Shown: positions 41,961 to 54,213 of the stretch, piece by piece
How positions within the stretch are numbered: position 1 is the stretch's first letter
Layout of the letters: each line of letters opens with the position of its first letter
Notes under the pieces: generated by a model
What the model saw: the letters and a program-made list of their open reading frames with translations, nothing else
Told to the model about the DNA's origin: nothing
Databases searched by the model: none
Translations under genes and position numbers: made by a program
Origin: Pollenia angustigena
Lineage: Eukaryota; Arthropoda; Insecta; Diptera; Polleniidae
DNA: 64,000 nucleotides
Assembly: GCA_930367215.1 (NCBI GenBank)
Contig: OV884056.1
Location: 94,685,285 to 94,749,284, forward strand
Direction: 5' to 3'

Positions 41961-42143
41961 GGCTGATGACGTCATCTGGAATGTCCTTCCACAAGGTGAT
42001 CCTTGTTTTAGTGATTGAGAGCAAACGTCTACAACAGTGTTTATCTGCAAAGGTTCTTTAAAAACAATTCTAAAATCGAAATCGTCAATAAATTCGAATT
42101 TTGTATTCAAAAGTACTTCGTAAAATTCGTGCGGATGATTCAA
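41853..42143 (-). pseudogene. Chimeric frame: unknown M protein joined to BEL-side sequence
   Basis: Residues 1-39 (NHPHEFYEVLLNTKFEFIDD onward) come from the middle of the unknown M protein. At about 42028 the frame passes without a stop into sequence of the BEL side (GSPCGRTFQMTSSAMTTPPE) and stops at 41853. The same join recurs at 46673-46963 and 63431-63721, so it predates array amplification. Confidence 0.6.
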
Positions 42144-42365
42144 ATCGCTGACATCAAAATCAACAAACGAAATATTGAGTTTTAAGTCTTGTGGGCCGGC
42201 CGTTAAAGCGCCATAGACTTGCTTGCATTGACTAAGAACAGAAGTCGTAATACGGGTAGGTTTATAGATATAAGATCTACCACTGTATGATTACTTGAAT
42301 TTGTAGATTGCCGTGGTACATCAATACGAACGGCAGAAGAAAATAATTTGATGTATTTGATAAAA

Positions 42366-42668
42366 TTAACCTTTTAAACCTTCTTTTGCTATTGCTTCCG
42401 TACACTTGCTATTATCAATATCAACGTCCAGAAGAAGCCTTGATACTGGAACACAGCTTAAATTAAATCGGAGGCCATGATTTAGAAAATTTTCAGTGTC
42501 ACGGCACTCTTTCGCGTGTATTAAGTACCGGCAATACAAAATGAGTAAAATCAATGTATAAGCAAATGATCCCATTTTAATTTCAGAAACGTTAACGTAT
42601 TCATTCGAAATGCGAAATAAACCGTCTATTGATACCGTTACATTCGAAAACGTGTTCAAAAGATCCAT
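42366..42668 (-). pseudogene. N-terminal piece of unknown M protein, array unit 1
   Basis: 100 codons from ATG 42668 equal the N-terminus of the large M protein, then jump at about 42370 to residues about 200 further on. The deletion removes the segment between EGLKFLLW and HVNFIKYIK. Repeated at 47186-47488. Confidence 0.6.
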
Positions 42669-43238
42669 TTCGAATTCTCCGTCGGCGGCATATATCTACG
42701 ATTGAAATTTTTGCATTATTTGCTTAGCATGACTCTCAGAAACACACCGTTAGTTGACACATGGAAGATTGTACTGAGGGTCAACCCTGATATCTACATC
42801 TAATTGGAAAAATGTTTACTAAAATACATATGTAATTTTGTTTACTGATTATGATATTTGATATTTGTTTTGTTATCAACTACTTTAAATGGGGTGTATG
42901 TACCTTAATAAAAAACAAGATTGCAAACGCTTAAAAAGAAATATACTTAATCCTCAGTTATGGATCAATTGCACAATTTTTCAGGGAATGAAGTTGTGCT
43001 ATTGACCTTTTATTATATTTGCGAATATATGCTTAGTTTTGTGGCTGTCGAAGCTTCCTCTGACGTTACTCGCGAATTTGATGATGGTGATTTTTATTCA
43101 TAAAAAAAACCCCAAGCTTATTTTTATTGTAAAGTCTGTTTTTATTTGATGGAAGAACTAAGACTTACCCTTACAATGTAAATAAGGGTAAGGGTTACCT
43201 ATTTCTTTTAGGAATTCATCAACTTTTTCTTTATAAGC

Positions 43239-46200
43239 TATATATGTTACTCCCGCGCAAATTTAATATCTAGCCGACGTTCGAGCGAAAAACGTTGCAG
43301 AATGTAGCGATGTAGTGTATTTTTGGACAAAAATAGAAAAAGTACTCCGATGTGAAAAAAATTTTGCACAGGGATGTTGCCCACCACCAATAAGAAAAAT
43401 GTTAAAAATGGGGTGTTTCCGCCCACTGACACGCCTCCTTCTCATACAAAGGAATTTGGGGTTCCTTAACTTGGTCCAGCTGACTTTGGAAGATGATTAA
43501 CAGCCATATTAATTTTTTCTGGCATTATTTAAGCGAGTCTTGCGGAACAGCTTATGTTGCGCTGCTAAAGCCTGTTCCGACAATAATCTTATTGGCATAT
43601 CGAACGTTTAAATCATTTCCTTTCCATGGCATAAAATTTTATGTACAGTTAAAACCCAGTTTTAAAACCGTAATTTTACGTTGCTAAAACTGATCCATCA
43701 CAAAAGCCTGGAGAGCATTGGATTGCTTTTTATTTTCCTAAAAACAAACCTCGGAGTACTTTTGTTCTGCTGGCCAATCCCCTAATAAGTACTTTAGATT
43801 TTTTTTTTTAAATTGTTAAACTTTTTTTATAACAGTCTTCGAATTAAGAGTGAAACTTCAATTTTATGTGGTGTTTATTGTTGTGTATTTATTTATTTAA
43901 GATCTAAAAATATGAGTTTCAAACTAATTTTAAAATTATTTAAGTATATTTTTAAGAATTTTTAAGAATATAATAAAAGATAAAAAAACACATTTTTGTT
44001 TTTAATATTTGCTCTTTATTAATTATTAAATATAAACTTATAACTATTTATTAAATTGACTACATTTCTTATGTAGTATAACGTGCACCTGCACGGATAA
44101 GGACCCTCTTTACAATTTGTATTATACCATGGGCAGCATTCAAAATGAGGCACGTTTGGTCCTTCATCTACACCGTAGTCCTCATTTTCCTTCAACATTG
44201 TAATAAAATGGTATATGCACTCCCTGTGCTCAAACATCAGAACATTTTCAAACTCTTGTAAAAAATTATGTACATATATATTATTTGAAGTTAGACATTT
44301 TTGTTCTGCTTTGCATGGATTCTCTGTTTTGAATGTTTCACGTTTCAAAATTTCAAAGTGTGATATATCCGAAGAATTTAAACATCAGTTAAATTTCAAT
44401 TATATTGTTTTATTAAAAAAATTATTTTGTTGTATGCTTTAAGCATGCAACGTCTTTATTGCATGTTGGACGATTACGCCACCTCAGTGGTTACTATTAC
44501 ATTTGATCCAATTTCAATAATACTGACACTATTGTTATACCTTATGGCGTCAAACTAGTTTTTTGGTCTTCAATTTGTATTATCTTATCCGTTATATCTG
44601 TTTGTTTTGCCAGAAATTGTAATATATCATGCTCGATATTCTCCGTACATATCTTGTCTTGCAATTGCTGTATAGTTTTCATATTGTATTCGACTTCCTT
44701 TAGTTTTACATCAATCTGCTGCCTTGTGTACTGAACACCTAAGGATAACATATCGTACAATGTGCTGATAACTTTGGATATGGCGGCGTTCTGTATGTTT
44801 ATCAAAATGTTCATTATTGTATCCGGTGCCTTCTGCCCACTGATTCCTGAGTTGCTTTCTTGTATCTTTGGTTGTTCCCTTATATGTTGAATGTGGGTTT
44901 GGATGTAGTCATGAGCCTCTCTAAACCTTTGACTCTTTCGTATAGTTTTTGTACAAAATATGGATGATCTTCCTTTGCTGCCGAATCACTTCTTATGTGA
45001 TTGTCTATTTTTTCGAAGTTCTTCCACAATTCTTCGAGATCGTTAGATTTCCTTTTATAATATTCTATGGATCTCCTTTCTTTAGGTGTCTTCTTTATAG
45101 TACTAATCGCCCGATTTATTTCTTTCGCATTTTCGTCATGTATATTAACAATATCGTTCAATCACGGCATTTTGTTTGATAGCTCAGTGCTACTGTTGTT
45201 TGTGCTTAATAATTGCTTAATAACGCTAAGGCAGGCCCACTCAAACATGGAGACGACAAGTGCAAGATGAACTTAGGACGGCGCATACAACGTGGAGTGA
45301 AATAAAATTGTTAGCATAAAGAAGAAATGATTGGAAACATTTTGTTGTAGCCCCATGTTCCAGCTAGGAACTTGGATGAAATAATAATAAATTGCTTGGA
45401 AAGATTGAACTTCAAGTAAAACCAATAAATATGTGGTGTCAGCAAGTACTTATAAATGGAAGAAAAATAATAAATAAAATAAAAATATGTTGTGTCAGTG
45501 ATTATTTATAAACGCAACATATGTGGGCCATTTACATTAAAGTAAAATACATAATATATTAATAATAAATAATAAATAAAATAAATTCATAAAATGTATG
45601 TTGAAGTGAATGTCAACAACGCCATTGTTCTGCCTTGGTTTCCTCTTGGATTGCTGAAACCCGATTTGCTACGAATATGTTTTATGATGCTGACGATGAA
45701 TTTATCCATGAGAGCACAATTTCAGAGTCAGTCCATAGCCATACTGGGCTTGTAATTCCTAAATCAGACCTGATTCTGTGGCTAGTTGGTCTCCAAGTGT
45801 AGCTGCACATAGCTCCTATCGTGGTATTAATTGCCGTTTGATTTGAGATATGTAGGATTTAGCACAGAATAAGTGTACCATGATGGTGGCATCTTTTAAA
45901 ACTGATCGAATATAAGCCGCAGCACCATAAGCCTTTTCGGATGCGTCCGTAATAATGTGTAATTGTTGGGATTCTGAAACTCTTCCCTTGAAAATGTGTC
46001 TTGGTATTTGAAGAGTTTTTAATACGTTCAAATCTGTGCCAAATGTGATCCATTTAGTGTGCAGTGATACAGGCAAAGATTGATCCCAATCTAATTTTAA
46101 CTCCCACAATTCTTGAATAAACATTTTTGCCGTTACTACAATGGAACGTTACTGTTCGCTTGGTGACCCTCTTGATATTGCCAAGATTTACCTTAATCCC

Positions 46201-48056
46201 CAGTTTGTCGGATTTCGGCATCCCAACAAATCCCAACGTTTTGATGGTGTCTGTGCTCTCAAAATCTACGTTTACCTCCAAGTCGCTCTGTTTAATATTC
46301 TGGAGTAATTGTGAGTGGTTTGCACACCATTTACGCCTTTCATCATTTCAATCTGCCCGAGTTGCTCTTGCATTTGTATTGCTGTTAATAAGCTATTTGA
46401 AGAAATTTTTTTTGAGAAATTGGGAAGCAATGGGATAACGTATGTCGGTTTCTTCAGCCAATTGTTCTAGTGTAGTGTTGGTAGTAGGAAATGGGCCTTG
46501 TGGTATTCTTTCTCCAAATTATAAGCGAAATTGACGATCTTCAGGGGCAATCAATACTTGTCTATACATCTTTTCAACGTCAGTGGTGAAAACGAACCTT
46601 GGCATTCGAAACCTTAGGAGTATGGAGAATAGGCGCGACATTCCACCTCCATTGTGTCAGTTTTGATTTTTACTATGAGTTTGATAGTTGACCGTTTGCT
46701 GCCGCCAGTGATGATGCTTCTGGAGAGCTGGTTGGCGCTTCACTGATGTTGGGTTTTATTATTTCAGGTGGAGTAGTCATGGCTGATGACGTCATCTGGA
46801 ATGTCCTTCCACAAGGTGATCCTTGCTTTGGTGATTGAGAGCAAATGTCTACAACAGTGTTTATCTGCAAAGGTTCTTTAAAAACACTTCTAAAATCGAA
46901 ATCGTCAATAAATTCGAATTTTGTATTCAAAAGTACTTCGTAAAATTCGTGCGGATGATTCAAATCGCTGACATCAAAATCAACAAACGAAATATTGAGT
47001 TTTAAGTCTTGTGGGCCGGCCGTTAAAGCGCCATAGACTTGCTTGCATTGACTAAGAACAGAAGTCGTAATACGGGTAGGTTTATAGATATAAGATCTAC
47101 CACTGTATGATTACTTGAATTTGTAGATTGCCGTGGTACATCAATACGAACGGCAGAAGAAAATAATTTGATGTATTTGATAAAATTAACCTTTTAAACC
47201 TTCTTTTGCTATTGCTTCCGTACACTTGCTATTATCAATATCAACGTCCAGAAGAAGCCTTGATACTGGAACACAGCGTAAATTAAATCGGAGGCCATGG
47301 TTTAGAAAATTTTCAGTATCACGGCACTCTTTCGCGTGTATTAAGTACCGGCAATACAAAATGAGTAAAATCAATGTATAAGCAAATGATCCCATTTTAA
47401 TTTCAGAAACGTTAACGTATTCATTCGAAATGCGAAATAAATCGTCTATTGATACCGTTACATTCGAAAACGTGTTCAAAAGATCCATTTCGAATTCTCC
47501 GTCGGCGGCATATATCTACGATTGAAATTTTTGCATTATTTGCTTAGCATGACTCTCAGAAACACACCGTTAGTTGACACATGGAAGATTGTACTGAGGG
47601 TCAACCCTGATATCTACATCTAATTGGAAAAATGTTTACTAAAATACATATGTAATTTTGTTTACTGATTATGATATTTGATATTTGTTTTGTTATCAAC
47701 TACTTTAAATGGGGTGTATGTACCTTAATAAAAAACAAGATTGCAAACGCTTAAAAAGAAATATACTTAATCCTCAGTTATGGATCAATTGCACAATTTT
47801 TCAGGGAATGAAGTTGTGCTATTGACCTTTTATTATATTTGCCAATATATGCTTAGTTTTGTGGCTGTCGAAGCTTCCTCTGACGTTACTCGCGAATTTG
47901 ATGATGGTGATTTTTATTCTTAAAAAAACCCAAGTTTATTTTTATTGTAAAGTCTGTTTCTATTTGATGGAAGAACTGAGACTTACCCTTACAATGTAAA
48001 TAAGGGTAAGGGTTACCTATTTCTTTTAGAAATTCATCAACTTTTTCTTTATAAGC
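43239..48056. repeat. Tandem array unit 2 (4818 bp)
   Basis: Almost identical to unit 1. Distinguishing marks: presence of the 21-bp stretch at about 45670-45690, loss of about 11 bp (AAAGTAAAACC) at 46335 that truncates the BEL pol frame (46054-46281), and loss of the GACGGTGTTGA word near 46480. Contains the same set of fragments: Cys-rich ORF 44019-44348, Gag 44542-45161, BEL pol 45600-46780, chimeric frame 46673-46963, M-protein N-terminus 47186-47488, 47-codon ORFs 42960-43103 (end of unit 1) and 47780-47923. Confidence 0.85.
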
Positions 48057-51000
48057 TATATATGTTACTTCCGCGCAAATTTAATATCTAGCCGACGTTC
48101 GAGCGAAAAACGTTGCACAATGTAGCGATGTAGTGTATTTTTGGACAAAAATAGAAAACGTACTCCGATGTGAACAAAATTTTGCACAGAGATGTTGCCC
48201 ACCACCAATAAGAAAAATGTTAAAAATGGGGTGTTTCCGCCCACTGACACGCCTCCTTCTCATACAAAGGAATTTGGGGTTCCTTAACTTGGTCCAACTG
48301 ACTTTGGAAGATGATTAACAGCCATATTAATTTTTTCTGGCATTATTTAAGCGAGTCTTGCGGAACAGCTTATGTTGCGCTGCTAAAGCCTGTTCCGACA
48401 ATAATCTTATTGGCATATCGAACGTTTAAATCATTTCCTTTACATGGCATAAAATTTTATGTACAGTTAAAACCCAGTTTTAAAACCGTAATTTTACGTT
48501 GCTAAAACTGATCCATCACAAAAGCCTGGAGAGCATTGGATTGCTTTTTATTATCCTAAAAACAATCCTCGGAGTACTTTTGTTCTGCTGGCCAATTCCC
48601 TAATAAGTACTTTAGATTTTTTTTTTAAATTGTTAAACTTTTTTTATAACAGTCTTCGAATTAAGATTGAAACTTCAATTTTATGTGGTGTTTATTGTTG
48701 TGTATTTATTTATTTAAGATCTAAAAATATGAGTTTCAAACTAATTTTAAAATTATTTAAGTATATTTTTAAGAATTTTTAAGAATATAATAAAAGATAA
48801 AAAACACATTTTTGTTTTTAATATTTGCTCTTTATTAATTATTAAATATAAACTTAAAACTATTTATTAAATTGACTACATTTCTTATGTAGTATAACGT
48901 GCACCTGCACGGATAAGGACCCTCTTTACAATTTGTATTATACCATGGGCAGCATTCAAAATGAGGCACGTTTGGTCCTTCATCTGCACCGTAGTCCTCA
49001 TTTTCCATCAACATTGTAATAAAATGGTATATGCACTCCCTGTGCTCAAACATCAGAACATTTTCAAACTCTTGTAAAAAATTATGTACATATATATTAT
49101 TTGAAGTTAGACATTTTTGTTCTGCTTTGCATGGATTCTCTGTTTTGAATGTTTCACGTTTCAAAATTTCAAAGTGTGATTATTTAAGCGAGTCTAGCGG
49201 AACAGCTTATGTTGCGCTGCTAAAGCCTGTTCCGACAATAATCTTATTGGCATATCGAACGTTTAAATCATTTCCTTTCCATGGCATAAAATTTTATGTA
49301 CAGTTAAAACCCAGTTTTAAAACCGTAATTTTACGTTGCTAAAACTGATCCATCACAAAAGCCTGGAGAGCATTGGATTGCTTTTTATTTTCCTAAAAAC
49401 AAACCTCGGAGTACTTTTGTTCTGCTGGCCAATCCCCTAATAAGTACTTTAGATTTTTTTTTTTAAATTGTTAAACTTTTTTTATAACAGTCTTCGAATT
49501 AAGAGTGAAACTTCAATTTTATGTGGTGTTTATTGTTGTGTATTTATTTATTTAAGATCTAAAAATATGAGTTTCAAACTAATTTTAAAATTATTTAAGT
49601 ATATTTCTAAGAATTTTTAAGAATATAATAAAAGATAAAAAAACACATTTTTGTTTTTAATATTTGCTCTTTATTAATTATTAAATATAAACTTATAACT
49701 ATTTATTAAATTGACTACATTTCTTATGTAGTATAACGTGCACCTGCACGGATAAATACCCTCTTTACAATTTGTATTATACCATGGGCAGCATTCAAAA
49801 TGAGGCACGTTTGGTCCTTCATCTACACCGTAGTCCTCATTTTCCTTCAACATTGTAATAAAATGGTATATGCACTCCCTGTGCTCAAACATCAGAACAT
49901 TTTCAAACTCTTGTAAAAAATTATGTACATATATATTATTTGAAGTTAGACATTTTTGTTCTGCTTTGCATGGATTCTCTGTTTTGAATGTTTCACGTTT
50001 CAAAATTTCAAAGTGTGATATATCCGAAGAATTTAAACATCAGTTAAATTTCAATTATATTGTTTTATTAAAAAAATTATTTTGTTGTATGCTTTAAGCA
50101 TGCAACGTCTTTATTGCATGTTGGACGATTACGCCACCTCAGTGGTTACTATTACATTTGATCCAATTTCAATAATACTGACACTATTGTTATACCTTAT
50201 GGCGTCAAACTAGTTTTTTGGTCTTCAATTTGTATTATCTTATCCGTTATATCTGTTTGTTTTGCCAGAAATTGTAATATATCATGCTCGATATTCTCCG
50301 TACATATCTTGTCTTGCAATTGCTGTATAGTTTTCATATTGTATTCGACTTCCTTTAGTTTTACATCAATCTGCTGCCTTGTGTACTGAACACCTAAGGA
50401 TAACATATCGTACAATGTGCTGATAACTTTGGATATGGCGGCGTTCTGTATGTTTATCAAAATGTTCATTATTGTATCCGGTGCCTGCTGCCCACTGATT
50501 CCTGAGTTGCTTTCTTGCATCTTTGATTGTTCCCTTATATGTTGAATGTGGGTTTGGATGTAGTCATGAGCCTCTCTAAACCTTTGACTCTTTCGTATAG
50601 TTTTTGTACAAAATATGGATGATCTTCCTTTGCTGCCGAATCACTTCTTATGTGATTGTCTATTTTTTCGAAGTTCTTCCACAATGCTTCGAGATCGTTA
50701 GATTTCCTTTTATAATATTCTATGGATCTCCTTTCTTTAGGTGTCTTCTTTATAGTACTAATCGCACGATTTATTTCTTCCGCATTTTCGTCATGTATAT
50801 TAACAATATCGTTCAATCACGGCATTTTGTTTGATAGCTCAGTGCTACTGTTGTTTGTGCTTAATAATTGCTTAATAACGCTAAGGCAGGCCCACTCAAA
50901 CATGGAGACGACAAGTGCAAGATGAACTTAGGACGGCGCATACAACGTGGAGTGAAATAAAATTGTTAGCATAAAGAAGAAATGATTGGAAAAATTTTGT

Positions 51001-51391
51001 TGTAGCCCCATGTTCCAGCTAGGAACTTGGATGAAATAATAATAAATTGCTTGGAAAGATTGAACTTCAAGTAAAACCAATAAATATGTGGTGTCAGCAA
51101 GTACTTATAAATGGAAGAAAAATAATAAATAAAATAATTATTATTATTATTTATAAACGCAACATATGTGGGCCATTTACATTAAAGTAAAATACATAAT
51201 ATATTAATAATAAATAATAAATAAAATAAATTCATAAAATGTATGTTGAAGTGAATGTCAACAACGCCATTGTTCTGCCTTGGTTTCCTCTTGGATTGCT
51301 GAAACCCGATTTGCTACGAATATGTTTTATGATGCTGACGATGAATTTATCCATGAGAGCACAATTTCAGAGTCAGTCCATAGCCATACTG
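48057..51391. repeat. Tandem array unit 3, left part
   Basis: Third unit, enlarged by an internal direct duplication of about 837 bp (48344-49180 and 49181-50017) joined at ATTATTTAAGCG, and interrupted at 51391 by the LTR retrotransposon. It has a C-to-A change in the Cys-rich copy 2 (GIYPC instead of GPYPC) and lacks the AATATGTTGTGTCAG spacer piece near 51140. Confidence 0.85.
49181..50017. repeat. Local tandem duplication within unit 3
   Basis: Second copy of 48344-49180, with several substitutions. Duplicates the Cys-rich ORF (48835-49164 and 49674-50003). The junction word GATTATTTAAGCGAG has short homology to both ends, consistent with unequal exchange or replication slippage. Confidence 0.8.
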
Positions 51392-54168
51392 TGTGATGCA
51401 TGTTTTTTGCTTGCCCCAATTTGGAAGCTACATATGTACTTAGGATGGTCTTACGACATACATCCCCACAAGGCACTCTTGGTAAGCGTTACGCACGTGC
51501 TCTGCTTGCTAGCTCGTCTGGTGAGAAATGGGCGGGACTCTTGCCCCAAGATTAGCCTTACAGTCACAAAAAAAAAAATCACGTGCGAGTAAAATGCCCT
51601 TAAATCAATAGAAACCCTTGTTCAACCTTCGCGTCGCACCTACCACCCTACCAGAACCGTGATGTGGTGGTTCTTGGCCCCAATACCCTACCCTACCTAT
51701 GATTTCCTGATGGCCTTTATTCTGTCAAAGAAATGCCCCATACACAAGACCCTTTTATCCGACCACTACGTTTTAAATTAAAAGTTACGCCATATTTGAT
51801 TTTTAATTAATACAATAAAAAATATATATTTTCCTTTTTTTTTTTTCTTTTCATTCATTACCCAATCACAATTCACTTCATTATATAAAGAAAATTACAT
51901 ATGTATATATCTCATAAAATATTGAATATTAACTATATTCCTCGAGTGTAAGAGCAATAAAAAAAACTAATATCTAAAGAATGTATATGCGTAGGTAGAT
52001 ACTAAATTATGATAAAAGCTACAAGTTACATAGTTCTGATTATTCTCAATAATATATTATCTATTACTTTTTTTTTTTTTTTCTTTCTCTTTTGTTTTCT
52101 GGTCTTAATCTTTCAGTATTCCTAAATGTTAATTCGGTGCAATGCAAGATGTTTAAAAGAAAAAGAAAAAAAAAACAAACAAAAAAATACTCCTGAGAAT
52201 GGGAAGTTTTAAAATTAAGAGAATAATATTCTTGATCTGTATAACAATTAAGAAAATTTCAAGAAATGAGAACTTACAATTTTTTTTTTTTGGTTCCATC
52301 GCTGCATGAAGGCCTCCAGCAAGATGATGAATCGATGATATTGTGGGGTTTTTTTTTTCTCTTTTTTTCTTTTCTGGTATTTTCTTTTCGAATTTTCTCA
52401 AGAATGTGTTATACTCTCAATTTATATTGTACAATAGGTTAATATCAATTTAGAAATTTTAGTAACAAACAAAATGTAGGGTTTTAGTTTAGTAATTTTT
52501 TTTCTTTTTTTTTTTTTTTTTTTTTTTTTATAGGAAATTAAAGTCGGGAAAATTTATGATTCAAAAGATACAAGTGTAGTGGATTAGAGAAACAGTATAA
52601 TTATAATTTAAAGTAGGCATTAAGCCTATGGTTAGTTTTACGAGTGTTGCTGTAAACTAAATATTGGAAGATACGATTAGGGGGGGGGGGTTTTTTTTTT
52701 CCTTTTTATGTTGTTAGTATGGATACTTATTGTATTAGTGTTTTGTTTTTAGGACGGATTGAGACTAAGTTTAATTTAATATTAGAGTTACGAAAATCTT
52801 TAATAGGCTTAGTGGGGTAATAACTTTCTGTTTGGGTATTTGTTATTAAAGAGGATTTTAGCATAGAGAAATTTTATGATAAGCACTTTAAAATATAAAA
52901 GGGCACTTGCTGAGAGTTTTACTTTAAGATTTCAATATTGAAAATGTTGAATGACACAAAAAAACAATCTTCATGTAGAGGGTAGTAAAGTCGGCGTGCT
53001 TCGCCGCCGATCAAAAACTAGAATTTCCCTGTTGATTTTAATGGTTTCGGGTTGAGCTGAGTTGTAAGACACTGGATTTACTTGGTAATAAAAAGAACCA
53101 CTATTTATGGTACTCCGATTTTGGAGATTTTTTTTTTTTTTTTTTTTTGACGCTTTTTTTTCTATATAGCCGAATGGTGAGCAATTATTCACAGAGGCTA
53201 GCCGATCGGTGTCCAATAGATTTTAAGTGTTGTAAGTCACGTGTTAGGGAAAATACCAAAAAAAAATGGTTTGGAGTTCCAGAGTATGTGAAACAGGTAG
53301 ATATTAGCCGAAGCTCCGAAACACGTGTCCAACACCTCGCCTGATCTGGGAATAATTTTATATTACACCATAAATTCTACATATTAACTTTTATGATTCT
53401 TACCCTGATTTGGTATGCCAATCGGTTTATGGTAAAAAAAAATCAAATCCGTATATTTCATAAGGTATTTACCCTTATATATTATGTAGGTATTAGGCTC
53501 CCTTTAAAGGAAATATTTTCCACTAAATTTTATGTTCAAAAAAATTTATTTCACCGTTTAAAATTCCGTCTCATCCAAAAGCCAATTTTAAAAAGAACGA
53601 GGTAATCTTAATATCTCGCCCTTTGACTTGATATTTGCTTTTTTTTTCACTCTTTCCTTTATTTAACTCAAATACGCAATTAAACATTATAAAAGTTTTC
53701 TTTTTCTTTCCTAAACGTTTACAACTAACTAGCCAAACACATGTCTCTTGCTCTCTTAACATGTATATTAATATACATGATACATACATGTTGAGTGCTT
53801 TTTTTTCAAAAGAAGAACGAATTTAAAAGATGAACAAAGAAAATATATGGTTGATATATTCGGTGTCACAGCGTTGTACTAAATATGCAGATATAGGGAA
53901 TTGAACGGAGATTTTTCCCTTTCTGTAAAGTACTAACTTATTTACAAGGGACTATTTTTTTTTTTTTTTTTGTTTTTGAACATATTTAGTTATTTTCACT
54001 TAGAATTAACTAATATATAGGGATCATCACTTATTAAAGATTAAGGAAATTAATACGAATGTGCAGTGGTTATTGAAATAACAATAACTATGAATAATTA
54101 TTGAATACAATCAACAAGAAAATTTTGAATTTAAAAAAAAAATAAAAAACAGAAATATTTATATTACA
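51392..54168 (-). repeat. 3' LTR of young element (2777 bp)
   Basis: Unusually long LTR for an insect gypsy element. It holds many poly-T/poly-A tracts, a (G)n(T)n tract at 52681-52700, and no protein-like frame; the frames 52153-52401 and 52971-53216 are low-complexity. Near-identity with the right LTR dates the insertion as very recent. No classical polypurine tract lies at its inner edge (54169-54185 on the minus strand reads AAAACCTGTTT). Confidence 0.92.
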
Positions 54169-54213
54169 AAACAGGTTTTGTAGAGTGGTTTTACCGTGAA
54201 ACAAAAACTGAAG

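Larger units (their letters stand above)
38416..43238. repeat. Tandem array unit 1 (4823 bp)
   Basis: First of three head-to-tail units with period about 4.82 kb. Order: right part of M (38416-39563), BEL-like Gag fragments (39719-40338), leader-like AT-rich spacer (40340-40780), BEL pol fragment (40780-41960), fragments of the unknown M protein (41970-42668), the M non-coding part with the 47-codon ORF, and back to the start. Unit 1 lacks 21 bp at about 40849 that units 2 and 3 have. Confidence 0.85.

Noticed and set aside
38416..51391. CRISPR-like array
   Set aside because: The repeats are 4.8 kb long, coding-derived and head-to-tail without unique spacers; the genome is eukaryotic.
51239..51592. 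117-codon plus-strand frame
   Set aside because: It crosses the border between the array unit and the LTR of the young element; it is antisense to BEL pol on one side and LTR on the other.
52153..53216. Low-complexity lysine- and phenylalanine-rich frames in the LTR
   Set aside because: They come from poly-A and poly-T tracts inside a non-coding LTR and have no conserved domain.
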